In this document: positions 23,971 to 33,464 of the stretch, in pieces
Layout of the letters: each line of letters begins with the position of its first letter
Numbering within the stretch: position 1 is the stretch's first letter
From: Rhodovibrio sodomensis
GTDB taxonomy: Bacteria > Pseudomonadota > Alphaproteobacteria > Kiloniellales > Rhodovibrionaceae
NCBI RefSeq assembly: GCF_016583645.1
Contig: NZ_NRRL01000018.1
Coordinates: forward strand, 1-59,998
Length of the DNA: 59,998 nt
Direction of reading: 5' to 3'
The notes under the pieces: model-generated
The model's input: only the letters and a program-made list of their open reading frames with translations
Told to the model about the DNA's origin: nothing
The model's database searches: none
Program-made: the position numbers and the translations under genes

Positions 23971-24506
23971 TTTTTCTGGTTTGCGCTGAATGTGTCCCAA
24001 CTTTTTGAGGGCGTATCCTCGGTTTTACGCTGAATCAGTCCCTCGGTCGTCGAGTTCGTGGACAGATTCAGCGTTATCGGGCCATTCACAGGTTTTGCGC
24101 GCCGACAGGCCCGCGCGCGGTATAGGTTTTATTATAGGGACTCTATAGGAATGGTGGACCGATTCTGCGTGGATAACCACGAGTCGCGGGACAGTTGCAG
24201 CGCAGCACCAGGGACCGCTTCAGCGCACGCGACTCGGTAGGGAGCTTCCGGGCGTTTGCCGAGGGACGGATTCAGCGCATGGTCCTGGAGTCCCGCTCGC
24301 TGCATTGGTCCCACCTGGCCGCGTGCGGGACAGACGCATCGCACACTGGGGACAGAAGCATCGCTTAGCGGGATCAATTCAGCGTGGATAAGGTGCCGGC
24401 TCACCTCGTTCGCCCACAGGCGCGCTGAATCTGTCCCGGCCGATGCGCGCAGAATCGGTCCCGGACAGGATCGCGCCAGGGACAAACGATACGCTGAATC
24501 TGTCCC
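23971..24506. repeat. Larger array of 28-bp palindromic repeats upstream of the RepA_C-type gene, putative origin
   Basis: Full or half copies occur near 23971-23998, 24015-24042, 24060-24083, 24154-24180, 24188-24213, 24211-24237, 24263-24285, 24298-24313, 24327, 24348, 24370-24393, 24422-24437, 24443-24462 and 24479-24506 (full). Many carry GGGACNGATTCAGCG on one side only, so they are half-sites in alternating orientation. The array fills the space between the RepA_C-type gene and the gene at 24587. A second replication origin is the natural reading. Confidence 0.8.
24121..24176. other. Phased TATAGG repeats and DnaA-box-like 9-mer, possible unwinding element
   Basis: TATAGG occurs at 24121, 24133 and 24144, 11-12 bases apart, within an unusually AT-rich tract for this DNA. 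CGTGGATAA (24168-24176) is the complement of TTATCCACG, one base off the canonical DnaA box; the same 9-mer recurs at 24383-24391. Both overlap palindromic repeat copies. This arrangement suits an unwinding element beside initiator sites. Confidence 0.5.
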
Positions 24507-24586
24507 CACGCCCGCCGCATACGGCTTGTACCAGGAATGTCAGCAGCGACAGTGTTCAACGGCTTGTTGGGCGACGGGGGGCGACG

Positions 24587-25843
24587 ATGGAGGGCTATGA
24601 GCTCGACCGCGACGGCACGGAACGGCGCACCCGAGCCGTCGAAGCTTACCTCACGGAACACGTCCTCGATTCGGAACTGAACGAACTCTGTGGCCACGCT
24701 GCGACATGCCGGTCTAGCACCCGGCATCCTTACGCCTACGGCCTGCTCCCACACGTCGGCCAGGCCTTCGATTTGCGCGAGCAGGGCCAGCCGATGCGCA
24801 TCCTGGTCGTAGGCCTCGACTGGGGCGGGGCCGAGCCGCAGACGATGGCTCAGCGGCGCGCCGAGTTCGACATCATCGGCGCGCACGCGGTGCGCAATCC
24901 CGGGCCGGGCGACCGGCGCAATCTGAGCCCGCACCTCGGTGGCACGGAGCAGGCGCTGCGCACCCTCCTGGGTATGCCCGAGGGGACCGGTCCCGGAACC
25001 CGCGACCTGCCGGTCGATGGATCGCCGCGCAACCTCTATCAGTGCTTCGCCTTCATGAACCGGACCCTGTGCAGCGCCGCCGTGGGTACCAGCAGTCGGA
25101 CCACGGCGACGATGCGGCGGCACTGTACAACCCATCTCAAGGAGGTCATCGACCGCCTCGAGCCCACGCACATCATCTTCCAGGGCGGGGCCGCCGGCGC
25201 CGATATTGAGGCACTCCTGCCGGACACCTGCGCGGTGCAAGGAGATCCAGACGGCGCGCGTGTGTATCTGCATCGCCACGGCGTCGCTTACTGGTTCTCA
25301 CACCCCGAGGCGCGCGGTGGAAGGTCGTGGAATTTCGGTCGATCTCGCTATTTCGAAGATGCGGTTCGACCAACTCTGCTCGAGTACCGGCGCACGCCCT
25401 GGCTGGCCGAGCGGCCCGGTGCCGACACTCGGGCCGCCGTGGCTGGCGCGATCGTCGTGGGGTGCGATCGTGGCGATCTTCCAGACTACATCGACCTGGT
25501 TCCGCGCCTTCTATCGGGACCAAGATGGCGGTTCCCCTCGCTCGCACGGGAAGGTGAGCTGGCGATCATGAGCGCAGCGGTCCTGGCCCAGGAGATCCTC
25601 GTACCCACGCGCCGCGCGGGCCAGCCGGGACGCCCAAGCGAGCGCTTGATCGCCAGAGAGATTGCGCCGAACGACCCTGAGGGACAGGACCGGCTGATTG
25701 AGCGCGCCCGGGATGCAGTCAGCCCCGAGACCAAGTCCGCGCACGCCGACGGACGCCTCGGACGTCTGACGGAGGAGCTCGCCCGCCAGCTGGTATGGTC
25801 GGGTGGTGACGCGAGGAGGCTCGGTCAGCTTGCGGCACACTGA
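24587..25843 (+). CDS. Unknown protein with weak uracil-DNA-glycosylase-like motifs
   Basis: 418 residues. Segments RILVVGLDWGG (strand plus turn near residue 80), THIIFQGGAAGADI and YWFSHPEARGGRSWNF are spaced like motif A, the central strand and motif B (His-Pro) of uracil-DNA glycosylase superfamily proteins, but the match is weak and the catalytic Asp/Asn is not clear. The last 100 residues are polar and helical. ATG 24587 follows GGGGGGCG; the frame continues upstream into the repeat array, which is unlikely to be coding. It precedes a tyrosine recombinase gene whose frame overlaps it. Confidence 0.5.
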   Translation: MEGYELDRDGTERRTRAVEAYLTEHVLDSELNELCGHAATCRSSTRHPYAYGLLPHVGQAFDLREQGQPMRILVVGLDWGGAEPQTMAQRRAEFDIIGAHAVRNPGPGDRRNLSPHLGGTEQALRTLLGMPEGTGPGTRDLPVDGSPRNLYQCFAFMNRTLCSAAVGTSSRTTATMRRHCTTHLKEVIDRLEPTHIIFQGGAAGADIEALLPDTCAVQGDPDGARVYLHRHGVAYWFSHPEARGGRSWNFGRSRYFEDAVRPTLLEYRRTPWLAERPGADTRAAVAGAIVVGCDRGDLPDYIDLVPRLLSGPRWRFPSLAREGELAIMSAAVLAQEILVPTRRAGQPGRPSERLIAREIAPNDPEGQDRLIERARDAVSPETKSAHADGRLGRLTEELARQLVWSGGDARRLGQLAAH

Positions 25844-25886
25844 GCGGCAACTTGCGCCGCGACTCGCCGAAGCGCATCTTCAGGGC

Positions 25887-27245
25887 ATGGACCCGAACAA
25901 GCTTCCCGCGCATGAAACCATGGCCGACCGACCAGGTCGCGCTGGCACCCCGTCTGACGTCGTCGACAACTTGTCTGATGCCTGGTCGGACAGCTCGCAG
26001 GGGCTGATCGCGCAAAGCACGCTCAAGCGGGTCTGTCTGGACGACGATCTCGAGCTCGACCCCTCGGTCGAGGAGACGCTCGGTCACATGCGGTTCCGCG
26101 GCGTCAAGGAAAATACCGCTCGCGCGATCGCATCCGACCTCCGCTACATCGCCGGGTGGCACTTCACCGCCTATGCCAAGGCGCTTCCCATGCCCACGCC
26201 GGCGAGCGTGGTTCAGACGTTCATCGCTCATCACCTCTGGGATCCAGCGATCAAGCAAACCAATCCCGCCCACGGCATGCCGGACTGGATCGCAGATGGC
26301 ATGGAGCAGCTGGGCCTGAAGCGGCGCCCAGCACCCGGCGAACAGCGGCGCCCTGCAAGCCCGAGCACCGTCAAGCGCCGCCTCGCGAGCCTGTCGACCT
26401 GGCACCGCTGGCATCGCGACCTGCGCGCAGCCAACCCACTCGACGATCCGGATGTGAAGGCGGCCCTGGCCGATAGCGCGCGGGGAGCTGCAACAATTCG
26501 GAACGAGACGGCGGCATCGGTTGGCAGCCGGCGGGGGAAGAAATCCGAGATCGCGATCGTCGCTGACCATATCACTGCCATGGTTGCTGCCTGTGAAGCG
26601 GCGCTCGAGGTCCCCGGGACCGATGACTCGGACACCCGGGCGGAGCTCACCTCGGATCAGCTGAGAGCGCTGCGCGATCGAGCCCTGCTGCTCTACGGCT
26701 GGGCCTCCGGCGGCCGGCGGCGCAGCGAGATCGCCAATCTCCGGATGGATCAGCTACAGCCGGTCGAGGGCGGGTACCTTGTCTCGCTGGGGATCACCAA
26801 AACCCGTGACGCGAGCGCCAGCGAGCGCGAGGACAAACTGGTCCCGCTCATGGGGTGGGCTGCACAGGCCCTCGATGCCTGGTGCCAGGCCGCCCGCATT
26901 AACCAGGGCCGTGTCTTCCGGAGCCTCGGGCAGTCTGGCCGGGTTTCCGGTAAGATCAGCGATAAGACCGTCAATCGCGTGGTGAAGCGTCGCGCGGTGG
27001 AGGCAGGTGTGGTTGACGCCGACAGTGCCGACCGGATCTCCGCGCACGGCCTTCGCGCCGGCTTCCTCACCGAGGCGGCCCGCCAGAACATTACCATGAT
27101 CGACGCGATGCAGATGTCGGACCATGCCAGCGAGCGCTCGGTCGTCGGGTACTGGCAGGCCCAGCAGGTGCTGAGAAACCCGGCCGGCGGCCTGCTAGAC
27201 CGCGCGCGCGACCCAGCGGCCGGGGCGCGGTCATCCAATCCCTAA
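25887..27245 (+). CDS. Tyrosine recombinase / integrase
   Basis: 452 residues from ATG 25887; an open frame from 25803 overlaps the gene upstream. A SAM-like core-binding domain (ENTARAIASDLRYIAGWHFTAYAKA, TVKRRLASLSTWHRWH) precedes the catalytic domain: Arg in YGWASGGRRRSEIANL, Lys region ITKTRD, the His-x-x-Arg box in ISAHGLRAGFLTEAA, and the His plus nucleophile Tyr in SDHASERSVVGYWQ. It may resolve plasmid multimers or mediate integration; the palindrome at 9144-9170 is one possible target. Its position next to the second origin agrees with a multimer-resolution role. Confidence 0.85.
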   Translation: MDPNKLPAHETMADRPGRAGTPSDVVDNLSDAWSDSSQGLIAQSTLKRVCLDDDLELDPSVEETLGHMRFRGVKENTARAIASDLRYIAGWHFTAYAKALPMPTPASVVQTFIAHHLWDPAIKQTNPAHGMPDWIADGMEQLGLKRRPAPGEQRRPASPSTVKRRLASLSTWHRWHRDLRAANPLDDPDVKAALADSARGAATIRNETAASVGSRRGKKSEIAIVADHITAMVAACEAALEVPGTDDSDTRAELTSDQLRALRDRALLLYGWASGGRRRSEIANLRMDQLQPVEGGYLVSLGITKTRDASASEREDKLVPLMGWAAQALDAWCQAARINQGRVFRSLGQSGRVSGKISDKTVNRVVKRRAVEAGVVDADSADRISAHGLRAGFLTEAARQNITMIDAMQMSDHASERSVVGYWQAQQVLRNPAGGLLDRARDPAAGARSSNP

Positions 27246-27408
27246 GCGGTCGGGCAGGCGCCCCTGGCCCATCCTGCTCCGGGCGAACACCACCTCGCGG
27301 CAGCCAGTCAGCACTCCCGGGGCCGTGTTTTCTCGAACCGCGCCAAGCGTAGAGCCAGGACCGTAAAACAGAACCCATCTCCCGCAAGCAGCCGAACGGG
27401 ACGATGGA

Positions 27409-29802
27409 ATGACCGAAAAACCTTCAGGATCGGCGAGACGCGATCGCTGCCCGGCCCGGGCGCATGCGGCTCTGACCTTTATCGCCACCCTCGCTGGTGG
27501 CGTGATGCTGTCCGGTGGCCTCGCGGGCGTTTCCCGGGATATCCCGGCGGACCCCAACCTTGTGGCATCGCTGATCGTCGTTGGCCTTGCCATCGCGGCG
27601 ATTTCGGGTGTTCTGCTCGGGCTGGGCAGACGCTGCCCGGGGGTGCTGGCCGCCCTGCCGCTCGCTGGAATCGCCCCGGTTTTTCTCGCTCTTGCTGGTG
27701 TCGGAACCAGCTGGTTGTGCTTGGTATCTCCGGCGCTGCTCGTGGCCGCTGGCCTGCAACAGATTGCTGGCAACGCCGGGGAGCGCGCGACAAGCCAACC
27801 GGCCCTGGCGCTCGCAACACTCTCGGCGATCGCTGGTGTGGGCGTTCTGATGCCGGTGCCGCCCTGGATGGTGTCCCCGCTACTGACCGCCGCGCTCGCC
27901 TCTGTCCTGCTGTGCGCCTACGCGGGGGCGACAGCCGGTCGGCACTCCGTTTCCATGGCAACAACGTTCAGGCCGGAGGTCGCTCTGTCTGGTCTGATTG
28001 TAGGCGCGGCGATCACCGCCTCGACCCTGCTGCTGATTGACTACGCCGGCTTAGGTTGGGCCGCGGCCGCAAGCGCCGCCTCGATCACGACCGCTGCGGC
28101 TGCCGTTGGCCTTTGGCTTCCGCGCAGTGCGCGCGCTTGGCCAGCCGCCGTGGCCGTGGTCGCGGCCGCCGCCGCGCCGGCGCTGATGATCCCGGCGGCG
28201 CGCGCCCTCCGCACGATGGAGGCCGTCACTGGTGGCGCCTGGCCGGCGGAGTTTCCAGCGCTTCTGACGGTTGGTGTGCTCGCGGGGCCGGCGATCATCG
28301 CGGCGACGTATCTGGCTCGCCGGCCGGGCGGCATCGACGTGCGTTGCAGCGGTGCGCTCATGCCGGCCTCCCAGCTTGCCGGAGCAACCGCCAGCTTCTG
28401 GCTCCTGTACCCCGCAGGCGGACTTTCGTCCGTACTCACGGTCATTCTTGCAGGGCTGGTGGCTCTTGCCGCCGTCCGCGGGCTGGCACGCACCGCTGTC
28501 ACGGCCCTGCTGGTGGGGGTCTACGCGATCATCACATGGCCGGCGCTCGACATTGCGGCCGGGCATCAGTCGTCTGGCGCCTTGAAGCGCTACGGACAGG
28601 TGGATGTCGGGATGGCGATGACCGTCCTCAGTCAACGATCAGGGGCGCACGCAACTCACCTAGTAACCGAGATCGAGAAGATCGACGTCAGATCCGCGGG
28701 CAAGACGGTGGCTAGCGTGGAACGCGGCGGCACCAGTCGACCCGAGGTACTGGCGGGCGTGGCCGCAATCGCGCACCTCGATGCCGATTCCCGGGCGTTT
28801 GTTGGACCCGTGGCCAGCGGCGCCGCGGCCCGGCTCATTCTAAGTCGAACCAGCAACTTGACGGCTGCGGACTCGGACCCGAACGCCGCTTGGGTGATCG
28901 CCTCTCTGGCGGATGCCAACGGGGATCTGGCGCAACGGGATGGCTGGGAGATCGTCGGCGGTGACGTCCGGGAAGTCCTGGCGCAGAGCCCGGGGCGTTA
29001 CGACCTTATTTTCCTGCCGGCCCTCAGCTTGCAGGAAGGATCCCGGCAAAGCCCTCTCTCAAACGCGACGATTGATCTGATCAGTAACCGCCTCACCGAC
29101 CAGGGTCGCCTCGTCCTATTGGTCAATGCAGCACCGTCGGCTACGAACTCTTCAGCCCTGGCGCAACAGCTACCGCGCAACTTCAAAGCTTGCACAGTGC
29201 TTGTGATGGGTCCCGCAAAAAGTGCGATTGTCTGTGACCGTCGCAGGCGCGACCTCCAGGGGCCGGCAGTCCTCGAGGAGGGTCTCTCCAGCGACCTTCG
29301 TGCAGCACTGGCGCGCGGAGCGATACCCGATGATCTGCTGGACCGTCTTTCTGCCGGCCCGCTCGGCGCCCGCAGCGATGCGTCTTTACCGGCCGTCGAG
29401 GCTTGCGTCACGCAGTCCCGGTTTGCCCGTGCGACCAGCTGTGTCCAGCGTCTGTTGCCGACCGCGTGCGGCCGCGACTATGCACGCTTGATCGCGGCGG
29501 ACGCATTGAACCGCTCAGACCCGCTCCGTGCAGGGGGATGGATGGAAGCCATCAGCCTCCGGGACGAGGGCTATCCAGCCGTGGCTACGCAGCTTCTAGC
29601 GGATCTCGCACGCGACCCCCTGGTCGCGGATCACGACCGTATTTTGTCGCTCAACGCGCTTGAAGCGACGACCGGAATGAGCCGCGCCACCCGAGCCCTT
29701 CGTCGGGAGCTGCTACTGCACGACAGCCTGGTCGAGGTCTCGCGCTCGATCAGCCACCACAGGCAGTCGGGGTTCATCCCGGCGTGCCCGGAAGGACAGT
29801 AA
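27409..29802 (+). CDS. Large membrane protein with divergent spermidine-synthase-like C-terminus
   Basis: 797 residues. About ten hydrophobic segments fill residues 15-365 (for example VASLIVVGLAIAAISGVLLGL). The soluble C-terminal part contains YDLIFLPALSLQEGSR and LTDQGRLVLLVN, positions where spermidine synthase-like folds have their DLI and GG-hy-hy-hy strands, but the S-adenosyl binding glycine loop is not evident. It ends 3 bp before a canonical membrane/spermidine-synthase fusion protein, so it is probably a diverged paralogue or partner. Enzymatic activity is doubtful. Confidence 0.6.
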   Translation: MTEKPSGSARRDRCPARAHAALTFIATLAGGVMLSGGLAGVSRDIPADPNLVASLIVVGLAIAAISGVLLGLGRRCPGVLAALPLAGIAPVFLALAGVGTSWLCLVSPALLVAAGLQQIAGNAGERATSQPALALATLSAIAGVGVLMPVPPWMVSPLLTAALASVLLCAYAGATAGRHSVSMATTFRPEVALSGLIVGAAITASTLLLIDYAGLGWAAAASAASITTAAAAVGLWLPRSARAWPAAVAVVAAAAAPALMIPAARALRTMEAVTGGAWPAEFPALLTVGVLAGPAIIAATYLARRPGGIDVRCSGALMPASQLAGATASFWLLYPAGGLSSVLTVILAGLVALAAVRGLARTAVTALLVGVYAIITWPALDIAAGHQSSGALKRYGQVDVGMAMTVLSQRSGAHATHLVTEIEKIDVRSAGKTVASVERGGTSRPEVLAGVAAIAHLDADSRAFVGPVASGAAARLILSRTSNLTAADSDPNAAWVIASLADANGDLAQRDGWEIVGGDVREVLAQSPGRYDLIFLPALSLQEGSRQSPLSNATIDLISNRLTDQGRLVLLVNAAPSATNSSALAQQLPRNFKACTVLVMGPAKSAIVCDRRRRDLQGPAVLEEGLSSDLRAALARGAIPDDLLDRLSAGPLGARSDASLPAVEACVTQSRFARATSCVQRLLPTACGRDYARLIAADALNRSDPLRAGGWMEAISLRDEGYPAVATQLLADLARDPLVADHDRILSLNALEATTGMSRATRALRRELLLHDSLVEVSRSISHHRQSGFIPACPEGQ

Positions 29803-29805
29803 ACC

Positions 29806-32103
29806 ATGAACCGCACGGTATCGCTGCTCGCGTTTGCCGCGCTCGCATCGGGCGCCGCCGCGCTAGCTTATCAAATCCTCTGGGCGCGCAGCCTGGCGAT
29901 CGTGCTCGGTGGCACAGCGGAGGGCGCGGCCGTCACGCTCGCCGCCTTCATGGCAGGAATGGCCGCTGGAGCATGGCTCGCGGAGCGCCTGAGTCTCAAA
30001 AGCCGTGATCCGCGATTGGCCTATGGCCTGCTCGAGACCTTGATCGCACTGACGGCCGTTTCCGCCGGCTGGTTCCTTCAGGCATATGCGTACGATCTCG
30101 GTGCGCTGGTTGCCGACCTGGGGGACAGCTGGCTGATCAAGAGCGTGATCGCGTTCGCCCTGATCGCGGCACCCTCAGCCGCCATCGGTGCCACCCTGCC
30201 TTATCTGTTCGTGACGGCTCATCGCGCGGTCCCGGCATGCGACCTCATCCCAGCCCTGTATGCGCGGAACGTCATGGGGGCGGCACTCGGCGTTCTGCTG
30301 ACGGGTTTTTTCGCGATTCGTTTGCTCGGTGTCGAGCTAAGCTATCTCGCGGCCGGGGGTCTCAACATCGCCGCGGCGATCGCGATCCTGATGCTGCGAA
30401 ATGCTCCCAGGGGCGCCGCGTCGCAGGGCACCGACCACTCCGCCAGCGGGCGCACCTTGAATGCACGCTCTGGTGAAGCCCTGCTGCTCGGGCTGGCCAT
30501 GCTGTCCGGCGCCGTCGTATTCATCATCGAGGTCGTGTGGGCACATCTCGGCCAGTTCGTGCTCGGCAATCGCACCTACGCCATGAGCGCTCTTCTCGCA
30601 GCCGTCCTGCTGCAACTCTATACCGGCACCCGGCTAGTGGAAATGCTGTGCCGCCGCCGGCCGCAAGCCACCCCGCTGATGTTTCTGATTGCGGTGCTCG
30701 CCGCCGCCACGGCCGGGCTCACCACCGGCCTCTTCCTCGCGCACCTGGTTTCGAACCACTTCGTTGCCCTCGAAATGCGGATGGGGCTGGAGGGCGAAGT
30801 GCTGCTACTCGTTCGCGTCGCCCTCACCGCGCTGGCGCTCGCTCCGGCGATCGTCCCCGCCGGCATGCTCTTTCCGCTTTGCCTGACACTTTCAGGACGC
30901 GCTCAGCGAACCGGCGGCGCCGGGGCAGGGCGGTTGCTGGCGCTGAATACGGCCGGGGCGGTCGTTGGCGCCCTTTCGGCCGGCTTCCTGCTCATCGAGC
31001 AGGTTGGGGTGTGGGGAAGCTTCAAGGTCGCTATCGCGCTGATGGCGGGCGCCACGCTTGCCGTTGCCGTCGGCGCAGCTCTCGGTCGGACAGGGTATCG
31101 TGTCGCCCCTGCGTCAGCCGGCGCAGCGGTCGCCGCATGCCTAACTTTGGTTCTGGCCGCTGCCCCAACCCAGCCGCCACATGCGGCTGTCGACGGCGAG
31201 CGCCTGCTGGTCGATGAGCGGTCCGAAGGGATCCTGCAGCTCTACAACGAACGCCATCCGGTGTGCGGCGATCAGGTCGAGGACTGCCTGTTTCTCTACA
31301 ATGGGCGGCTTCCGGTCGTTTACACGCCTGCGTTCCCGCAAACCCTCTACGCGCAACACCAACAGGCACACGCCGGCATGGCTTATCTGGAGAGGCCGCG
31401 CCGGGCACTCGTCATTGGCGCGGGTCTCGGGGTGACTGCCGGTGCGCTGGCCCAGTACCCGGACATCGAGCGCGTCGACGTTGTCGAGATTCATCGCGGT
31501 GTCTACGACGCCGCGCCGCACTTCTCTGACGTCAATTATCACTACACCCGCGACCCCAAGGTCAGCACCCACGTTGCTGACGGCCGCAAATTCCTTCTGG
31601 CTGCCGATCAGCGCTGGGACCTGATCACGGCTAATGGCACCAATCCGGTCCTGCCCGGAGTCGCCGCGCTCTATCACCGGGAGTTCTTCGAGCAGGCGCG
31701 CGAGCGCCTTGCGCCCGGTGGCGTGCTCGTCGTTCAGATCATGAACGAGCTCAGCCCGCATGTGGCGACCGCGATCCTGGACGTGTTTCCGTACGCGCGG
31801 GCGATGCGGGGATACGGCGGCGTCCTTGTACCGGGCAGTTGGATCGTCGTGGCAAGCGAGCAGCCCCTGCGCATGCGCCCGAGCGCGGCGCGTCGTTTCG
31901 AGGCCCCGAGTGTGGCCGCCGCCTTGAGCGACGCCGGGCTGCCCAGGACCGTATCCGCCTACCAGCTGTTCGCAGCTATGCCGAAGCTCACCCACGTGGT
32001 GCCCGGGGCCGGCGCCGCGCCTGCACCGACCGACAACTGGCCGATCGGCGAGTTCCTGATCATGCATGGCGGCGACGGCGCCTTTACCCCAACGTTCAAG
32101 TAG
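29806..32103 (+). CDS. Membrane protein fused to a spermidine synthase-like domain
   Basis: 765 residues. A set of twelve or so membrane segments (GAAALAYQILWARSLAIVLGGT marks the family N-terminus, then AAFMAGMAAGAWLAERL) is followed from about 490 by a Rossmann methyltransferase-like domain: RRALVIGAGLGVTAGALAQYPDIERVDVVEI (glycine loop), HVADGRKFLLAADQRWDLIT and HREFFEQARERLAPGGVLVVQI. This fused membrane/spermidine-synthase architecture is widespread in bacteria, but its substrate is generally not known. It lies between its apparent paralogue upstream and an RseP-type protease 27 bp downstream. Confidence 0.8.
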   Translation: MNRTVSLLAFAALASGAAALAYQILWARSLAIVLGGTAEGAAVTLAAFMAGMAAGAWLAERLSLKSRDPRLAYGLLETLIALTAVSAGWFLQAYAYDLGALVADLGDSWLIKSVIAFALIAAPSAAIGATLPYLFVTAHRAVPACDLIPALYARNVMGAALGVLLTGFFAIRLLGVELSYLAAGGLNIAAAIAILMLRNAPRGAASQGTDHSASGRTLNARSGEALLLGLAMLSGAVVFIIEVVWAHLGQFVLGNRTYAMSALLAAVLLQLYTGTRLVEMLCRRRPQATPLMFLIAVLAAATAGLTTGLFLAHLVSNHFVALEMRMGLEGEVLLLVRVALTALALAPAIVPAGMLFPLCLTLSGRAQRTGGAGAGRLLALNTAGAVVGALSAGFLLIEQVGVWGSFKVAIALMAGATLAVAVGAALGRTGYRVAPASAGAAVAACLTLVLAAAPTQPPHAAVDGERLLVDERSEGILQLYNERHPVCGDQVEDCLFLYNGRLPVVYTPAFPQTLYAQHQQAHAGMAYLERPRRALVIGAGLGVTAGALAQYPDIERVDVVEIHRGVYDAAPHFSDVNYHYTRDPKVSTHVADGRKFLLAADQRWDLITANGTNPVLPGVAALYHREFFEQARERLAPGGVLVVQIMNELSPHVATAILDVFPYARAMRGYGGVLVPGSWIVVASEQPLRMRPSAARRFEAPSVAAALSDAGLPRTVSAYQLFAAMPKLTHVVPGAGAAPAPTDNWPIGEFLIMHGGDGAFTPTFK

Positions 32104-32130
32104 CACCGATGGGTGCCGAAGGAGCAGACG

Positions 32131-33324
32131 ATGGAGACCTTCCTGACCACGATCGGCCTTTACGTCCTGCCGGCCCTGGCGCTGTTCGCGCTGCTCGTGT
32201 TCATTCACGAGCTCGGGCATTACCTCGCAGCCCGCTATCACGGAGTCGGGGTTAAGACCTTCGCCATCGGCATGGGTCCGCGCCTGGGGACCCTCAAGCG
32301 CGACCAAAACGGCACCCAGTGGAAACTCGCGGCCCTGCCGCTCGGCGGCTACGTCGAGCTGCTTGGAGGGCCGGGCGACAAGGATTGCGCGGATGTCGAG
32401 GGCAAGCCGCTATCAGCGGCCGGAACCGGCGCACGGATCAGCATTCTTGCAGCCGGCCCGATCGCGAACATCCTGCTCGCTGGTTTACTCTTTATGCTGT
32501 TCATCGCAACCGCGGATATCGCCCGCTCGCCGAGCGAAATCGCCGCGGTCGAGCCCGGCTCGCCCGCGGCCGAGGCCGGTCTTCACCAGGGCGACCGGAT
32601 CCTCGCCGTGAACGGCCGCGACGTGCGCTGGATGGATCAGGTCCTCAATGAAGCGTTCGCCGGCCTCGACCGTGAGATCGCCTTGATCGTCGAGCGCGAT
32701 GGCCGGCCGATCGACGTCACCCTTCATCCCGACCGTCTGACCGCGAACGTTCTGGGCCGAGATACCGAGGCCGGCTACACCGGTATCCAGGCTGCGCCCC
32801 GCGTGCCGGTGCGGTTCACGCCCGCACAGATGCTGGCGGAGACGGCCGACATGTTCGTCAGCCAAACCCGGATGACCGTCCAGGCGGTCAAGGACGTCGT
32901 CACCGGCCACCGCGGTGTCGAAAGCCTGATGTCGATCGTCGGGATCACCCATGTCACCGGCGAGATGATCCAGCTCGGCGGTCTAACGGCCCTGGTTTAC
33001 TTCGCGGGCACGATTTCGCTCGCGCTCGCGGTCATGAACCTGCTGCCGCTTCCGGTCCTGGACGGCGGGCAGATCGTCATCGCAGCCGGAGAGAAGCTGG
33101 TCGGCCGCCGCGTGCCGGAGAAGGCGCACACCTGGATGGCTCGGATCTGCATGGGTCTGTTGATCGCCCTCACGGTGTATCTCGCCCACAAGGACCTCAC
33201 CGTGATCGGCCTCACCGCGGCTGGCGCGGGCGTCGCCATCGCCCTGACGATCGGGAGCGTCGTGCTGATGACCCCGAGCTGGCGCGCCGGCTTGCTGACT
33301 CACCTACGACCAGGCCAGACGTGA
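32131..33324 (+). CDS. rseP: RseP-type intramembrane zinc metalloprotease (M50)
   Basis: 397 residues. First membrane segment holds HELGH (H26, E27, H30), followed by MGPRLGTLKR and LPLGGYVELLGG. A PDZ domain follows (AAVEPGSPAAEAGLHQGDRILAVNGRDV). The C-terminal membrane block has NLLPLPVLDGGQIV, which provides the third zinc ligand. AAGGAG precedes ATG 32131; an upstream in-frame ATG at 32113 is less well placed. Only one PDZ is obvious whereas E. coli RseP has two, so this is a shorter form. On a plasmid it may process a specific membrane substrate, such as products of the two genes upstream. Confidence 0.9.
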   Translation: METFLTTIGLYVLPALALFALLVFIHELGHYLAARYHGVGVKTFAIGMGPRLGTLKRDQNGTQWKLAALPLGGYVELLGGPGDKDCADVEGKPLSAAGTGARISILAAGPIANILLAGLLFMLFIATADIARSPSEIAAVEPGSPAAEAGLHQGDRILAVNGRDVRWMDQVLNEAFAGLDREIALIVERDGRPIDVTLHPDRLTANVLGRDTEAGYTGIQAAPRVPVRFTPAQMLAETADMFVSQTRMTVQAVKDVVTGHRGVESLMSIVGITHVTGEMIQLGGLTALVYFAGTISLALAVMNLLPLPVLDGGQIVIAAGEKLVGRRVPEKAHTWMARICMGLLIALTVYLAHKDLTVIGLTAAGAGVAIALTIGSVVLMTPSWRAGLLTHLRPGQT

Positions 33325-33464
33325 GCGCCGGCGGCCATGAGCCCGGCTGGCTATCAGCGTGTTGAGCGAGAATGATGGGAGCGGCGACCGCGCCGCCCCC
33401 ATCCCCGCCAGCCAGCCGGCCGTCACCCCTGCGACCGACTGTCCGGCGAACCCGTTGAGCGCCC

